Assembly: GCF_004337985.1 (NCBI RefSeq)
Contig: NW_021940923.1
Coordinates: forward strand, 1,261,767 to 1,325,766
Direction: 5' to 3'
Source of the DNA: Pyricularia pennisetigena
Taxonomy: Eukaryota; Ascomycota; Sordariomycetes; Magnaporthales; Pyriculariaceae
DNA length: 64,000 bases
Positions 22,916-34,522 of this stretch are shown one piece after another. The notes under the pieces are model-generated. The model saw nothing but the letters and a program-made list of their open reading frames with translations. It ran no database searches and was not told the origin of the DNA. How positions within the stretch are numbered: position 1 is the stretch's first letter; each line of letters opens with the position of its first letter. Both the position numbers and the translations under genes were made by a program.

Positions 22916-23883
22916 CTACGGCATCTCCAGTCTTTCCACGCGCGGGGCGGCACGGTACCAATTCGACTCATCGTCGTCCAAGCATTCGCCCACCGTAACC
23001 ATTTTCAGGCCTTCCGCCTTGGCGACGCTGATAATATGGCTGGTCAAGACATTAATAGTATGTTCCATGTCATGCGCCAACACAAGAGGGCCGTCGGTAT
23101 TTTTCAACCTAGTGTCGATAATCTGCATTGACACGTTCATATCGCCACGCCAGTCTAAATTTGTCAGCTATAATTTGCGCAGCAATTTTTGCGACTGGAA
23201 AACACACCATTAGTATCGATATTCCAGTTAACGACGTGGTAACCGAGATTGCCAAGCTGGGCCTCGCATTCGGCGTTGCACTCGCCATACGGCGGGCGCA
23301 TATACGTTGGGAAAATGCCGAGAACATCGGCAAAAGCCGCTTCGGGCTTAAGGATCTCGTCCGCGCGCGCCTGGGTGCTGGCTCGCGAAAGGCTATTGTG
23401 CGACCACGAATGCTGGGCGAGTTGGTGGCCCTCGCGGTGGGCGCGTTCGATGACTTTCCGGTGAGGCAAAATGTTAACGCCGGTGAGAAAAAAGGTGGCT
23501 TTGGCTCCCGCTTCCTTCAGGATGTTGAGAAGCTTATCGGTCAGTTGACTGGGGCCGTCATCATAGGTAACGGCGACGACGCCGGGCTTCTTGCAATCAC
23601 GAATGAGTTTGCCTATATTTTGTTAACATGTGCGTGCTCTAGACAATCATGCCGTGAAAATTGTATTTACCATAAGGCACATTGCCTATCTTAGGACGGG
23701 GCACGTCTTTGGTGGGATTATCCGCGAATCTAAAGCGAGGTCAGCTGCCCATTTTAATTCCATGGAACCGACGATAGTGTTAACTTACGCCCCAACGCCG
23801 TTAGTACCGCTGCGCTTAGTATGCCCGCGGGCAAGGGCGGAGGCGCCGAATCCAAAAATTGCAATAATGCTGGAAAACTTCAT
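22916..23883 (-). CDS. Secreted chitin deacetylase (polysaccharide deacetylase, NodB domain), 265 aa
   Basis: There are four exons on the minus strand: 23789-23883, 23671-23729, 23208-23612 and 22916-23154. The introns are 59, 58 and 53 bp, each GT..AG, and the joined frame is 798 nt with TAG at the end. The protein starts MKFSSIIAIFGFGASALARG, a signal peptide. The NodB motifs are all present: TYDDGP (metal-binding Asp), HSWSH (metal-binding His pair), RPPYG, DTNDW (split by intron 3, restored by splicing) and LAHD. The family removes acetyl groups from chitin or chitin oligomers. In fungi this reshapes the wall or hides chitin from host chitinases. No chitin-binding domain is seen. Coding GC is normal and the gene is free of RIP stops, although it sits 96 bp from a pogo-like element. 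Substrate is inferred from family. Confidence 0.9.
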
Positions 23884-24019
23884 TATGACGATCAAATCTT
23901 TGAAGCGAATATGGCCATAATATCAAATAATTGATAATAGAAGCGACTGTATTCAGCCGAATGCCCAAAAATTGCAGTGGCGACCAGGTTTTACTAAAAA
24001 TGCAAATGGTCTTAAACAT

Positions 24020-25465
24020 GTAAAAGGTAGGACGGACTAACTTTTTATATTTAGGTCCGGCTGCGATAATAGCGAGTGAGTTATGATTCGGGACTGTAAA
24101 AATAACCTGCCAAACCAGGAGTTGTGCGACTGCGTATTAGTCGGGGTTACATTCAACCCAGTCTGACATAAACCGTTAGAGCTTTTTTTGGAAGTATTAA
24201 GTTTTGCAAATAATTTAAACTTTTCAACTTACAGGGCTGCATGTATATAGCGCCGCATAATTTGCTTTCAATGGGGACGAAAACTTATGGCTTAATTCCG
24301 GTTAATTACTTTCCCTAATTAATTTAGTAAAGCTGTTTACTATGCGATTGTCAAGGACTTGCCCTGGTAACGTGCTCTGGGTCCAAGATATTGCATTTCA
24401 TTTACAGGTTATACTAAAGAATGTCCGCAAAACCGATTCACGTTACCGCATGTAAACGTGGCACCGTATACGGAACATAAAAAATATAATAGGGCAAAAA
24501 AGGCAGATAACATGTTGCACGCGAGCTGATTCCCTGTTTGCATGAGCACGATTCAGCTGGCTGTGGAAATCATACGACGAGTTTAGACCTATGAGTACCC
24601 ATTATTCTAGCTCAAACATTGCAATGCCCTAACAAGGCAAACCTTGGTTAGAAATGCCTGATGATTTTCATTCAGTTTGCTGAAACCCTGGTGAATATTA
24701 AAGGGGCTGCCAAGCTTGTTTCGTTACAACCTGTTACCACAGCGTCAAAAGCCAGTATTTGCTGTGTTTTGTGTCATGGGAATTATTAGATTAAATTTGC
24801 CCTAAATAGGCAGTTCGTCATTTGTTATGTGGCATTGCCGTATAACGCTAAGCGGTGGCGGCCAACGAATTGATTATTCCCAGTAATATACCTGAGGTCA
24901 TTTTACCCTAAATGCGCCGACCCCAGAGTTGCAGGCGACTTGCTGACGAATAGCAGGGAGGGCGATTATACGAGCGATTTTAATGCCAGGTCGCATATCA
25001 CGGCGGTATGCGTTGACGGCAGCCGAAAGATAACCCAACGGTTCATTTTCCCACCGGAAAACAAAACACTTTATGTAGGGACTAAGCCCCCAGGCCTACC
25101 TTTAGATTTACTATTTAACCCCACCATCCACTGCGCTGGCAGGTTTAGTTACACTAAGCCAGGGCTCGGACAACGGGGTCCACAAACCCCACATTTAAAA
25201 GCGTCTTTCCGGCGCGTCATTAATTGTCAATTCTCCCTATTCTCTTCAGTTAAGAATTTTTATTTAATTGTGCCTAATACATTGGGGTACTCCAATATAT
25301 GACTAGCCGTGTTATTTCCTTACCTTTTTTCAGAAGTACACCCGGAAGGACTTTGTAGAAACGCGTTGTGCTAAGTGAACTGTGTTACATACTTTAGGAG
25401 CTTAAAGCATCTATATAAACTATTGTTATACCTTTCCACTCAAGATCAATTTCGCGGGATGCCCT
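24020..25465. other. Non-repetitive stretch, no gene recognised
   Basis: Composition is intermediate, with no strong RIP signature. The longest frame (24940-25302, plus) has no recognisable motif and no intron-like signals. This may be the far end of the decayed locus that contains the kinase relic. Confidence 0.4.
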
Positions 25466-25469
25466 AATT

Positions 25470-26360
25470 TGGCGGGAGCGGAACGCGAGTGTCTGGAGAC
25501 TCTTCTTTAAACCATACGTTAACCAGTGACTGCTTTGCTGCCGGCCTTTCCCCGAGATTAAACTTTATAATCTTTATAATAAACACTTTGTTAGCGTGTG
25601 GTGTCTCGGTGACGCTCGTTATTCCAAAGGTTTTGTTGGAAGTCTTAACTGTTGATGAAATTACTAATTTCCATTATACTCAGGGTTTTTAAAGTCGTTA
25701 TAAGACTACGGTTACGGCCCAAAGAAATTTATAGACACGTTTTAGGAAAGTGAGCTTATAATCGTCGTTTCCGGGGCCGACGCCTTCCACCTTCGGGTTA
25801 AAAAAATGATAACCGCCACCGAAAATAAGGCTTAGTACTTATAGATGATGAGTGGGAAATACCGACGCGGGCTACAAAAGTCTAACGGCGGTACTAAATA
25901 AAAAAACATATTTGTCGTGGTGGCCTAAGGGAGTTGGAACGTTACCTTCAGGCTGCGGGTAAAGTCGGCGCTTATAACGGGCCCTTTCTTCGCAAATGAG
26001 AATTGTTACGATATTATACCATGATAATCACCGAGTTAAACTGCGGAAAACCGCCCATTATCCCGGCCGTAGTTCATAAAAAATATTATCCGGTTTTATA
26101 TTTGGGTAAGTTTCGCAAAAGTTTATTAATATGGAATGGAAGTAAATTACCAGGATAAACTATGCTGTTATTATGTAAAACACACGGGGCTTCGATCACG
26201 CCCTTGGCTATTTGCCTCATTTCGGGGCGTGACAGTCTTTTCCTATTCGACTCGCTCAAACAGTCGCTATCGAGGTACCGAAGAACAATAGACGGTGGGT
26301 TAACCGGCTCGTAATTCTCGTCGACTAGTGGTCGGGGAAATGTGGTCTTCGACCCATAAC
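25470..26360 (-). pseudogene. Protein-kinase-like pseudogene, frameshifted
   Basis: Minus-strand pieces line up in kinase order. They are PSIVLRYLDSDCL near 26270-26300, RPEMRQIAKGVIEAPCVLHN near 26190-26250, IKPDNIF near 26080-26100 (catalytic-loop region), NYGRDNGRFSAV with LGDYHG near 26000-26075 (DFG-region equivalent of this fungal family), DPKVEGVGPGNDDY-like sequence near 25741-25800, and GERPAAKQSLVNVWFKEES near 25490-25560 (C-lobe end). The pieces need at least three frame changes. The His of the HTD/HRD motif reads Tyr and the segment between it and KPDN is disrupted. Intact relatives are fungal serine/threonine kinases of unknown role. Decay looks like RIP plus small indels. Confidence 0.68.
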
Positions 26361-26814
26361 AATGCTAAATGACAGTTTTATTCTTTAGACGCCAGTAACC
26401 TTTAATACTTTTACCCATGCCTTTCTCGCCGTTCCGGTTCCCGCCCTGGGTGTGGTTAGCAAGAGCACTAGCAAACGGGGCGGCGCGGGTACATGCTCTG
26501 CAAGTTACACAGCCTTTTAATTAGCTGCTTTATGTGAATGTTTGCCCATGGCGTAAAGGATACACGGCCAATTAGGAAGGCGTTAACGCTGAGCGGCCGT
26601 GCCATGGGTAGAATGGTGTCGATATTCGCGTCTACTATTCACGTTTGCGCAATGGTTTACCGACACGTCATTTGCAAGCGCCTTGAAATAGTCCGACAAC
26701 CCATAAACCGCAAGTCTCAGCCACAGCGAAAGTTTTAACCACAAAGAACGCAGCGTTAAGCTGGAATTTGGAAAGGTGCGGGGCCATCGCCAATGCAAAC
26801 ATGCTATGGTTATC
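26361..26814. other. Flank of the kinase relic, nothing recognised
   Basis: Mixed composition with short frames on both strands only. It ends at the first RepX terminus (26815). Confidence 0.4.
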
Positions 26815-27296
26815 TAGTCTCAGTGCTAGTCTCAATGCTTAGACTAAACCCCCCTGCTTCGCAATGGGGACCGAACGTTCCATATACCTTTTAGCCACAT
26901 GGCTTTCCGACCAATTATATTATCCGAAAAAATCGCGCTCGTTCTAATTTGAGGACAATTTGTCGCATTTCGCCGTTTATATAGTTTCAGTGCTTAAACT
27001 AGACCCCCCTGCTTCGCAATAGGGACCGAGCGCTCCATATACCTTTTAGCCACATGGTTTTTCGACCAATTACATTGGCCGAAAAGATCGCGCTCGTTTT
27101 AATCTGAGGATAATTTGTCGCAATTGGCTGTTTGTGGCGGTACCATTAATAATTTTCTTTAATTTGAAAACAATTTGTCGCATTTCGCTATTTATAGCGG
27201 TATTATCATGATAATATGCCCAATGCTAATTTGAGGATAGGTTATCACATTTCGCCGTTTACGGCCGTACTATTTTATTCGTACTATATATATATG
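26815..27296 (-). mobile_element. RepX 3'-end fragments, minus orientation, stacked
   Basis: Two successive RepX 3' ends in inverse orientation occur (TAGTCTCAATGCTTAGACTA at 26827 and a diverged one near 26975), each followed by the CCCCTGCTTCGCAATGGGGAC block and the GGCCGAAAA..CGCGCTCG block. A partial duplicate terminus (TAGTCTCAGTGC) precedes the first. The fragment ends where an LTR begins. Confidence 0.7.
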
Positions 27297-27930
27297 TGTT
27301 AATAATATGGGTTGCTAATAGGGGTTTAGGCATTAACCTAGGTGCGGCGTGGTGCTAGTTGCGCTATAATAACCTATAAGTACAGGGTTTAAATGCACTA
27401 AATGCACTAAAATTGTTCACTAAAATGGTTCACTAATTTTGGGATTAATAAATTCGATTTATTAATGGGGGAGACTTTGCTTTATCTCCTTTATATATTT
27501 TCCGACATCGAAATGGGGGTCCGTACCCCGTAAAACGTTCCGGTACCGCATACGATTTTCCGAAAAATTATTTTATATGCGTTGTTGAAAAAACATTTTT
27601 ATTTCCAGGTACACCATTTCTAAGTTCGCATTAATTTGTTAATTTGGTGAAATTTTTAACCCGATATAGGGTAGCTAATTCGTAAATGCAGGGTAAATAT
27701 GAACCCGGTATAGGGTAAACCCCATTCGCTAACATTTTAAATCGCAATTCCTGCAATAGAAAATATTACGGAAAATCCGACAGCCCTAATAACCCCATTT
27801 CGGCACTATTTATTGTGGCTAATATATAAACAAAAATAGACTTATTATATGCTAAATAACGCATATAATTGATACCCCCTTTTTTGCTATTATTTATATA
27901 AAGTCGGAAAAGAAAAATATATAAAAATTG
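27297..27930 (-). mobile_element. Copia-type 3' LTR with polypurine tract, interior deleted
   Basis: The LTR is 27297-27874 and is homologous to the 558-bp LTRs. It is followed by the same CCCCCTTTTTT tract (27875 onward) and about 45 bp of interior matching 13858 onward. Then the sequence changes abruptly at about 27931. So this is the 3' end of a second copy of the same copia family, minus orientation, with the rest lost. Confidence 0.8.
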
Positions 27931-28225
27931 TTACAGGGTAAACCAACGGCCTTAGGACCGTTAAATATCCTTCTTAGTAATATTACTAACGCTGGGGGAA
28001 AAAGGAAGGAAAAGGTATATGTCCGGGTCGTGGTGATATCCTTCCCTCTATGTATTATCCCTAACCCGCCTTTAAATTTTATTACGTAATACGTACTTTA
28101 AACACGAATCCATAATATAACCCGCATTCGCCCGTCCTTTATTGGGTATAATCCCCATTTGAAAATATTAAAATAATCCAACGGGCGCGTACCTTATTAT
28201 AATTTTCCCGTCCATTATTTTGGGC

Positions 28226-28584
28226 GGTATAATTCCGTAATCGGGTTTTGTTCGTCTGTTTTCGGCCGCGGTTATATCGCGGGTTTTTTATCCCCCGTTC
28301 CGTTTGCGGGCGGTTATCGTAATTCGCTTTTTTTTTACTTTAAATGGTATAAATCGTAACCGAATTTTACCCTCCCGCCTTTAATTGCGATTATATCGTG
28401 GTTTTTTCATTATATTTACCGTTTACGGATAATTATAGCGGTTTACTTTCCTTTTATTTTAAACGGTATAAGGCCGTGGTCGGGTTTTACCCTCCCACTT
28501 TTAATTGTAATAATATCGTAATTTTTTTATCGTATTGACCGTTTGCGGGTAATTATCGCGGTTCACCTTCCTTTCATTTTGGGC
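28226..28584. repeat. Three ~120-bp tandem repeats
   Basis: The units start at 28226, 28346 and 28465 with GGTATAA and share ATTTTACCCTCCC and TTACCGTTT..GGATAATTA blocks. The period is a multiple of three. On the minus strand it reads as basic 40-residue repeats once RIP stops are discounted. Confidence 0.75.
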
Positions 28585-30564
28585 GATATAGGTTTATTTA
28601 TTTATTGGTACAATTTATTTTCCGTAATAGTTGGGGTTTTTATTTTTCGCATTTTTTCCGCGTTATCGTCCTGGTCCTTTTTATTTTTCAATTTTTTTTC
28701 ACCTGAATCTTTTTTCTATTTTTATTCCTTTTCGTCCCCGTTTCCTTTTTTTTACCAATTTATCGATTTTTTCCCGTTTCCCCATCGTTTTACTTTTTTA
28801 TTTATACTGTTTTTATTTCGTCCATCCCCGTTTCCCGTTCGTTTTTATTTATTATTTATATCGTTATTTATCGCTACCAGTTCGCCGTTACCATATTTCG
28901 GGCTTTTATTCCCTTAATCGCGTCGCAAATAGCGCCTGGCTAAATTAATACCGGTAATGGAAATAACCGGCCTCCCCACCGTAGTAATTAATTACTCTCG
29001 TCGTATAACGATAATAATCGCCCATTTATAAATTGTATCAAATAAGTATTAATTGGGTAATATCGTGAATTTATATTCGCAACGTTTTCGTCGCGTTATC
29101 GGTGCCGCGGAATTCCAAAATAATTTAAATAACGACGAATATACCGTTCCGGAAAATGTTTTTATTTTTCGCGTTTTTTGCGTAAAAACGTCCAAAATAA
29201 ATGGGGTTTGGGAATATGGCCCTGCCCCCGACGGTACTAGTTACCAACAGTATTACGACACTAAGAAAGCCTATTATTATTACAGCGAAACCGTTTACGT
29301 TTTTAATTTTATTTTTCGCCGCCGCTTGCGAAAATTAAAAACCACGACTTATAATAATCGTTATATCGTCTAACCTTTAATTAAAAACATTATCGTAAAT
29401 AGCAAAAGAATTTGGGCAAAAATACCGTATTATTTCGAAACTTTTTTAGCGCGTATACCAATTGGGTCCGCGTTTACCAAAACGTATAAAATAAGATGGC
29501 TAATTCCGGGGCCGCGACGACTTTTATAAAAACCATTGTTTTTGCTATTATATCCAAAATTCTTTTTCGTAACGGCGGTAATTATAGCCGTTAATTAATA
29601 CTAATTTTCGCACGCGGTTTCATTTACCTGGAAATACGTTTCGCTTTTTTAATATGTAATTATTTCGATAACGTTATTAATTTTTAAATCTTTTAAAAAC
29701 GTAATACGTCGCGTTATAAAAAGAATTTGTAAAAAACGCGCCGAAATAATACTACTTTCGCTGTTTTAACTACCGTTTTAACCGTTTCCCCCGCTATTTT
29801 TATACGCCAATTCCGTCCCGCGTATTCCCCACGCTTTTTCGCCCCTATTATTACCACGCCCCGTCATCGTTTTAAAATTCCTTTTTCGCGTTATTTAATC
29901 GCATTTCGTTTTACTCGTACCCCGATTCGGTATGTATTTAACTCCTCGCGCCCCCGCGCTCCTATTTCGTTCCATTTTCGTATTTTTAATCGTAATATAG
30001 GCAAAAACCCGTCGTAAACTTTTTTTAATCGAAAATAATATACGTCTTTATACCGCCCTATTGCGGGAAATTAACCAATTCGTTATATAATGGGAATTTC
30101 CAATTTCCGAGGACGACGCGGAAAATAATGAAGTTAAAAAGGAAAACGTTAAAATAAAAAAGGAAAATAAAAAAAAGGGAAATTTGGATAATAAATCGGA
30201 ATTGTATAATTCGGTTTTCGATTAATATTTTATCGCCGCGCAAAATTGTCGTTTTATATTATATACGTTAACTTAATTTAAAAACTGGGTGGATGGGATA
30301 CGGTTACGCCGCCCCAAAAATGGGCGCGGTTTATATAATCGTCGGTTTGTTATTATTATTTCTCGCCCCGGTAAAAGGTTTAATTTTGCGTATTTTTTTT
30401 ACCGTGCATTTAATTAAATTAATATCTATTTTAGGTTTACAGCATCGTTTTTTTACCGGGGAATTATCGATCTTTTAATTAATTATAATAAATCCCTGGT
30501 CCGGTTAGGTTTTTAATTGTTAACGTCGTTTCGATATTGGGCCATTATTTATTTGGACCGGCCC

Positions 30565-30726
30565 CTATTTTATTTCGAATTCGTTTAATACCCATTTATT
30601 TTCTACCGTTACCAAATTCTCCCAAGTGGGTTCGTTATACCTTTTCCATTTTACCAAAATTTTGCGTTTACGTCCTTTTCCCACTACGTTTTTCGCGGCC
30701 AAAATTTCCTTTATTACCCACTCCTC
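30565..30726 (-). pseudogene. Chromodomain fragment, N-terminally truncated by RepX
   Basis: An open 53-codon minus-strand frame ends in TAG at 30565-30567. It reads EEWVIKEILAAK, then KILVKWKRYNEPTWENL and WVLNEFE. The aromatic and YLVKWKGY-like positions of a chromodomain are kept. In chromoviral retrotransposons this domain follows integrase and steers integration to heterochromatin. The upstream part is lost at the RepX boundary (30728). Unlike its surroundings it has no RIP stop. Confidence 0.7.
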
Positions 30727-30727
30727 C

Positions 30728-32589
30728 TAGTCTCAGGGCTTATCCCTAAAGCCCAAAGCTTCACAATTAATCCACTCCGTTCGCTTCGCTCCACTTCGTG
30801 GCTCAATTGCGGCTTTGCAATGTACCTGTGGGTCCATCCAAAAAACGCTTTGGTTCAGGTTTGAGGACAACTTGTCGATTTTGGCCGTTTATGGCGGTAT
30901 TTTTGGCCTTTTTTTAACCGAAACTCCTTTATTATTCCACAACACGTATAACATTGAAAAAATAAAATATCGTTAAAAATAGCGTTTAATACCGCTATTA
31001 GCAGCAATTCGATTTATTTTATTATTTGCTATAATGGCCGAATTCGATACCACTTGCCCTTAATCTGTTCATGGCGGTACTGTTTTTTCGATTTTTTTTC
31101 GATTTTCGATTTTTTTTAATATTATTTTTAATATTTGACCAAATTTTATACGTTTTGCACGTGGAGGGTCGTATATATGTATATATTGTTTTAGAAACTT
31201 TGGTGCATATACCAAATTATATAAGCAGTTAAATAAGCGGATAGGCAAAGTATATACTTTTTTATATATAATTTACAATCGAAACTCGTTTATATTTTTA
31301 CCAGTTTTAATGATAATGAAACCAAAACTTCAGAGATTCGATTACGTATATAAATAAACGTCCAGGTCAAGTCTTATTTACAATATCGGCTTTCAGAACT
31401 GTTTAATAAAAAGAAATGCCAAATATGTATTTTATAAAATTTTTTGCTTTATTTGATTAATTTTATATTATTTTTGTTTTGCAGCCAAATTTCCTGGTTT
31501 TTGCATGTGGGGGGTGGTATATTTATATTTATCATAATACTACATTTTAGTACGTATATCTAATTATATAAGCCGTTAAATATGCGGATAGGTAAAGTGT
31601 ATCCAATTTTATATATATTTCACAATCGAAATGCTTTTACACTTTTACCAATTTTAATTTTAATAAAACGAAAGTCCGATGAAGTGGATAATGTATATAA
31701 ACAAACGTCAACATAAAGCCCGATTTACAATACCGGCCCTTTTTATTTTTTTATATAAAAAATGCTAAATTTGTAATATTTTAATATTTATTGCTTTATT
31801 TAATTAAATAAAATTTGTAAGAAAAAGTAAAATAAGGTTTATCAATAAATTAACAAAACCATGCCTGAATTAAACTTTTTTTTAATCTTACCAACATTTG
31901 CGTAAATTATCCAGGTTTTTAACAAAATGTTAATTATTATATAAATATTAGTAAAACTTTTGTTTTGATCGATAATCGCATGCACTTTGCAGTATTAGGT
32001 CTGCTAGGCTATAAATACTGTAATGAAAATTAAAATTAATAATACATACTATTATTTTAAATAAAAATTAAATATAATCAAAAATTACAAATTTTACTTA
32101 ATATTTTAATAACCTTTCAAATACAGTGGTTATAAAAACGCGGCCGGCATTCAAATACTCAGCAAACTCCAATAAATTTGACGCAAATTAGTATATATTT
32201 TTATAATTCTTATTTATTTTTTTATAGAAATATTTAATTGCAAACTATGGGTACACTGTTTTCTTTTACCATTATAATGCGAATATATTGTATTTACCCG
32301 CTACAAACGGCAAAATACCACAAATTATCCTTTCATTAGTAAAATAATCATAAACGTTATCGTAATATAAAATTTATTACTAATAATACCGTTACCAATG
32401 GCGAAATGCGACAAATTATCGTTGGTGGTACCGCCATAAACGGGGAAATGCGACAAAATATTCTTAAACTAGAACGAGCGCGATCTTTTCGGCCAATGTA
32501 ATTGGTCGAAAAGCCATGTGGCTAAAAGGTACATGGAGCGCTCGGTCCCCACTGCGAAGCAGGGGGGTCTAGTTTGAGCATTGAAACTA
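30728..32589 (+). mobile_element. RepX full-length copy, plus orientation (1,862 bp)
   Basis: It begins TAGTCTCAGGGCTTATCCC and ends GTTTGAGCATTGAAACTA. It contains the 5' GCTTCGCTCCACTTCG block and the TTTATGGCGGTA motif, two GCACGTGG/GCATGTGG blocks about 345 bp apart (31154 and 31503), and the 3' GCGCTCGGTCCCC block. It has no coding frame. Confidence 0.85.
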
Positions 32590-32663
32590 AAATCTAAGGC
32601 TAAGTTGTGAATTACGTGTTCGAATCCGTTGGTGCAAATCTTCGATCCGGATGTCCGGAATGC
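32590..32663. other. 74-bp spacer between head-to-head RepX copies, with a tRNA-like B-box
   Basis: The spacer is unlike RepX. It contains TGTTCGAATCC, which matches the RNA polymerase III B-box/T-loop consensus (GGTTCGANTCC). No cloverleaf or A-box can be drawn, so a tRNA gene is not called. Confidence 0.4.
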
Positions 32664-34522
32664 TAGTCTCAGTGCTTAGACTAGACCCCCCTGCTTCGCA
32701 GTGGGGACCGAACGCTCCATACACCTTTTAGCCACATGGTTTTTCGACCAATTATATTGGCCGAAAAAATCGCGCTCGTTCTAATCTGAGGATATTTTGT
32801 CGCATTTCGCCGTTTATAGCAGTACCACCAACGATAATTTGTCGCATTTCGCCGTTTATAATAGGTATATATATCATATTATAAATAGGCCTTATAAACC
32901 CCCTGTAACCGCACGTCAAATGCCATTAGTTGCATTTTTTATCGGCATAGCCAATTGATTAACGGTATAATAAATAGATTGTATTTAAAATGTAATAGCA
33001 AAAAAGAACAATATAACTTTAATGTGCAATTAAATATTCGAGTAAAATATTACATAAAAATTACAAAAATATAAAGTAACCTGCGTTATCTTAATAGGAG
33101 CTTAAGAATTATGGAATTGAAAACCGCGTCTCTATATCTCGTTTATTTGGAACAAATTTTAATATTTAGTAAAACTTGTATTTTACAATTATTTTCAATT
33201 ATTATTTTAAATGATGATATATAATACTGGTGTGAAAGCAAGGATGAACATTTATAGCGACGCGGACTTAAAATTATAAAGTGTATGCAACTATCGCTTG
33301 AAACAACGCTTTTATTAATATTCTTATATTATTCATTAATTTGTCGAAAAGCTGAATAATTTACGCAAATAATTTCAAAATAAGAAGAAATTTTAATATT
33401 CCCATTTTGTTAAAAGTTTATATAAAATCATCAATTAACTTCATTTTACAAATTTTATTTGATTAAATAAAGCAAAGAAAAAAAAATAGCGCAAATTTAA
33501 AATTTCCTTTTATAAAAAGATAATATAAGCGGGTATTACAAATTAAATGTCGCGTTGACGTTTTTTTCGATATTTCATTTAATCCCTGGAATTCTGGTTT
33601 TGTTATTGTAAAAATTGGTAAAAATATAACAGCGTTTCGATTGTAAATTACATATAGAATTACATACATCTTGCCTATCCGCTTATTTAACGGCTTATAT
33701 AATTCGATATATATACCAAATTAAAATATTATATAAAATATTTAAATGCGATCCCCCACGTGCAAAATCCAAGAAGTTTGGCTGCAAGATGAAGTAATAT
33801 AAAACTAATTCAATAAGGCAAAAAGTCGATAAAAAAATTTATTTAGCATTTTCTTAAATAAAAGATTTTGTAAAGCAAATATTCTAAATTAAATCCAAGG
33901 TGGACTTTTGTTTATAAAGTATTCCAGTCCCTATGACCTTGGTTTTATTATCGCTCAAATTGGTAAAAATATAAACGAGTTTCGATGGTAAATTATATAT
34001 AGAAGTGTGTTTACTATACCTATCCGCTTATTTAATGATTTATATAGTCCGGGTTCTAAGCCAAAATTTCATATAACGGTACATATATATATATGCGACC
34101 CTCCACGTGCAGAAACTACAAAATTTGGTTAAAAATTGAAAATAATATTAAAAAGAATCGAAAAAACAGTACCGTCATAAACGGATTAAGGGCAGGTGGT
34201 ACCGAGTTCGGCTATTATAACAGATAAAAAAATAAATCAAATCGCTGCTAATAGCGGTATTAAGCACTATTTTCGATAATATTTTCTTTTTTCAATATTT
34301 TGCGTGGTTGTAGAATAATAAAGGAGTTTCGGTCGAAAAAAGGGCAAAAATACCGCCATAAACGGCGAAAATCGACAAATTATCCTTAAACCTAAACCAA
34401 AACGTTTTTTGGATGGACCCACAAATACATTGCAAAACCGCAATTGAGCCACGAAGTGGAGCGAAGCGAACGGAGTGGATGAATTGTGGAGCTTTGGGCT
34501 TTAGGGATAAGCCCTGAGACTA
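32664..34522 (-). mobile_element. RepX full-length copy, minus orientation (1,859 bp)
   Basis: It is the inverse of the 30728 copy along its whole length: TAGTCTCAGTGCTTAGACTA at the left end and GATAAGCCCTGAGACTA at the right end. CCACGTGC blocks are near 33757 and 34103. No TSD is readable on either side of the pair. Confidence 0.85.

Larger units (their letters stand above)
27931..30727. mobile_element. RIP-mutated relic of unidentified class with a minus-strand chromodomain
   Basis: No LTR pair or TIR could be found. Minus-strand frames are Lys/Asp/Asn-rich and broken (about 28600-29040). A plus-strand frame (29053-29373) is open but unrecognised. The right edge carries a chromodomain fragment and is cut by a RepX insertion at 30728. 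A chromodomain at the end of pol is typical of chromoviral Ty3/gypsy elements, but no integrase or reverse transcriptase is visible, so that class is only a guess. Confidence 0.5.

Noticed and set aside
23128..23694. 188-codon plus-strand frame
   Set aside because: It is antisense to exon 3 and introns of the chitin deacetylase gene.
28543..28948. Phe/Ser-rich overlapping plus-strand frames resembling membrane proteins
   Set aside because: They are antisense to a Lys/Asn-rich minus-strand relic; AT-rich pyrimidine strands give such frames by composition.
32590..32663. A complete tRNA gene
   Set aside because: Only a B-box-like motif is present; no A-box, acceptor stem or anticodon stem can be paired.
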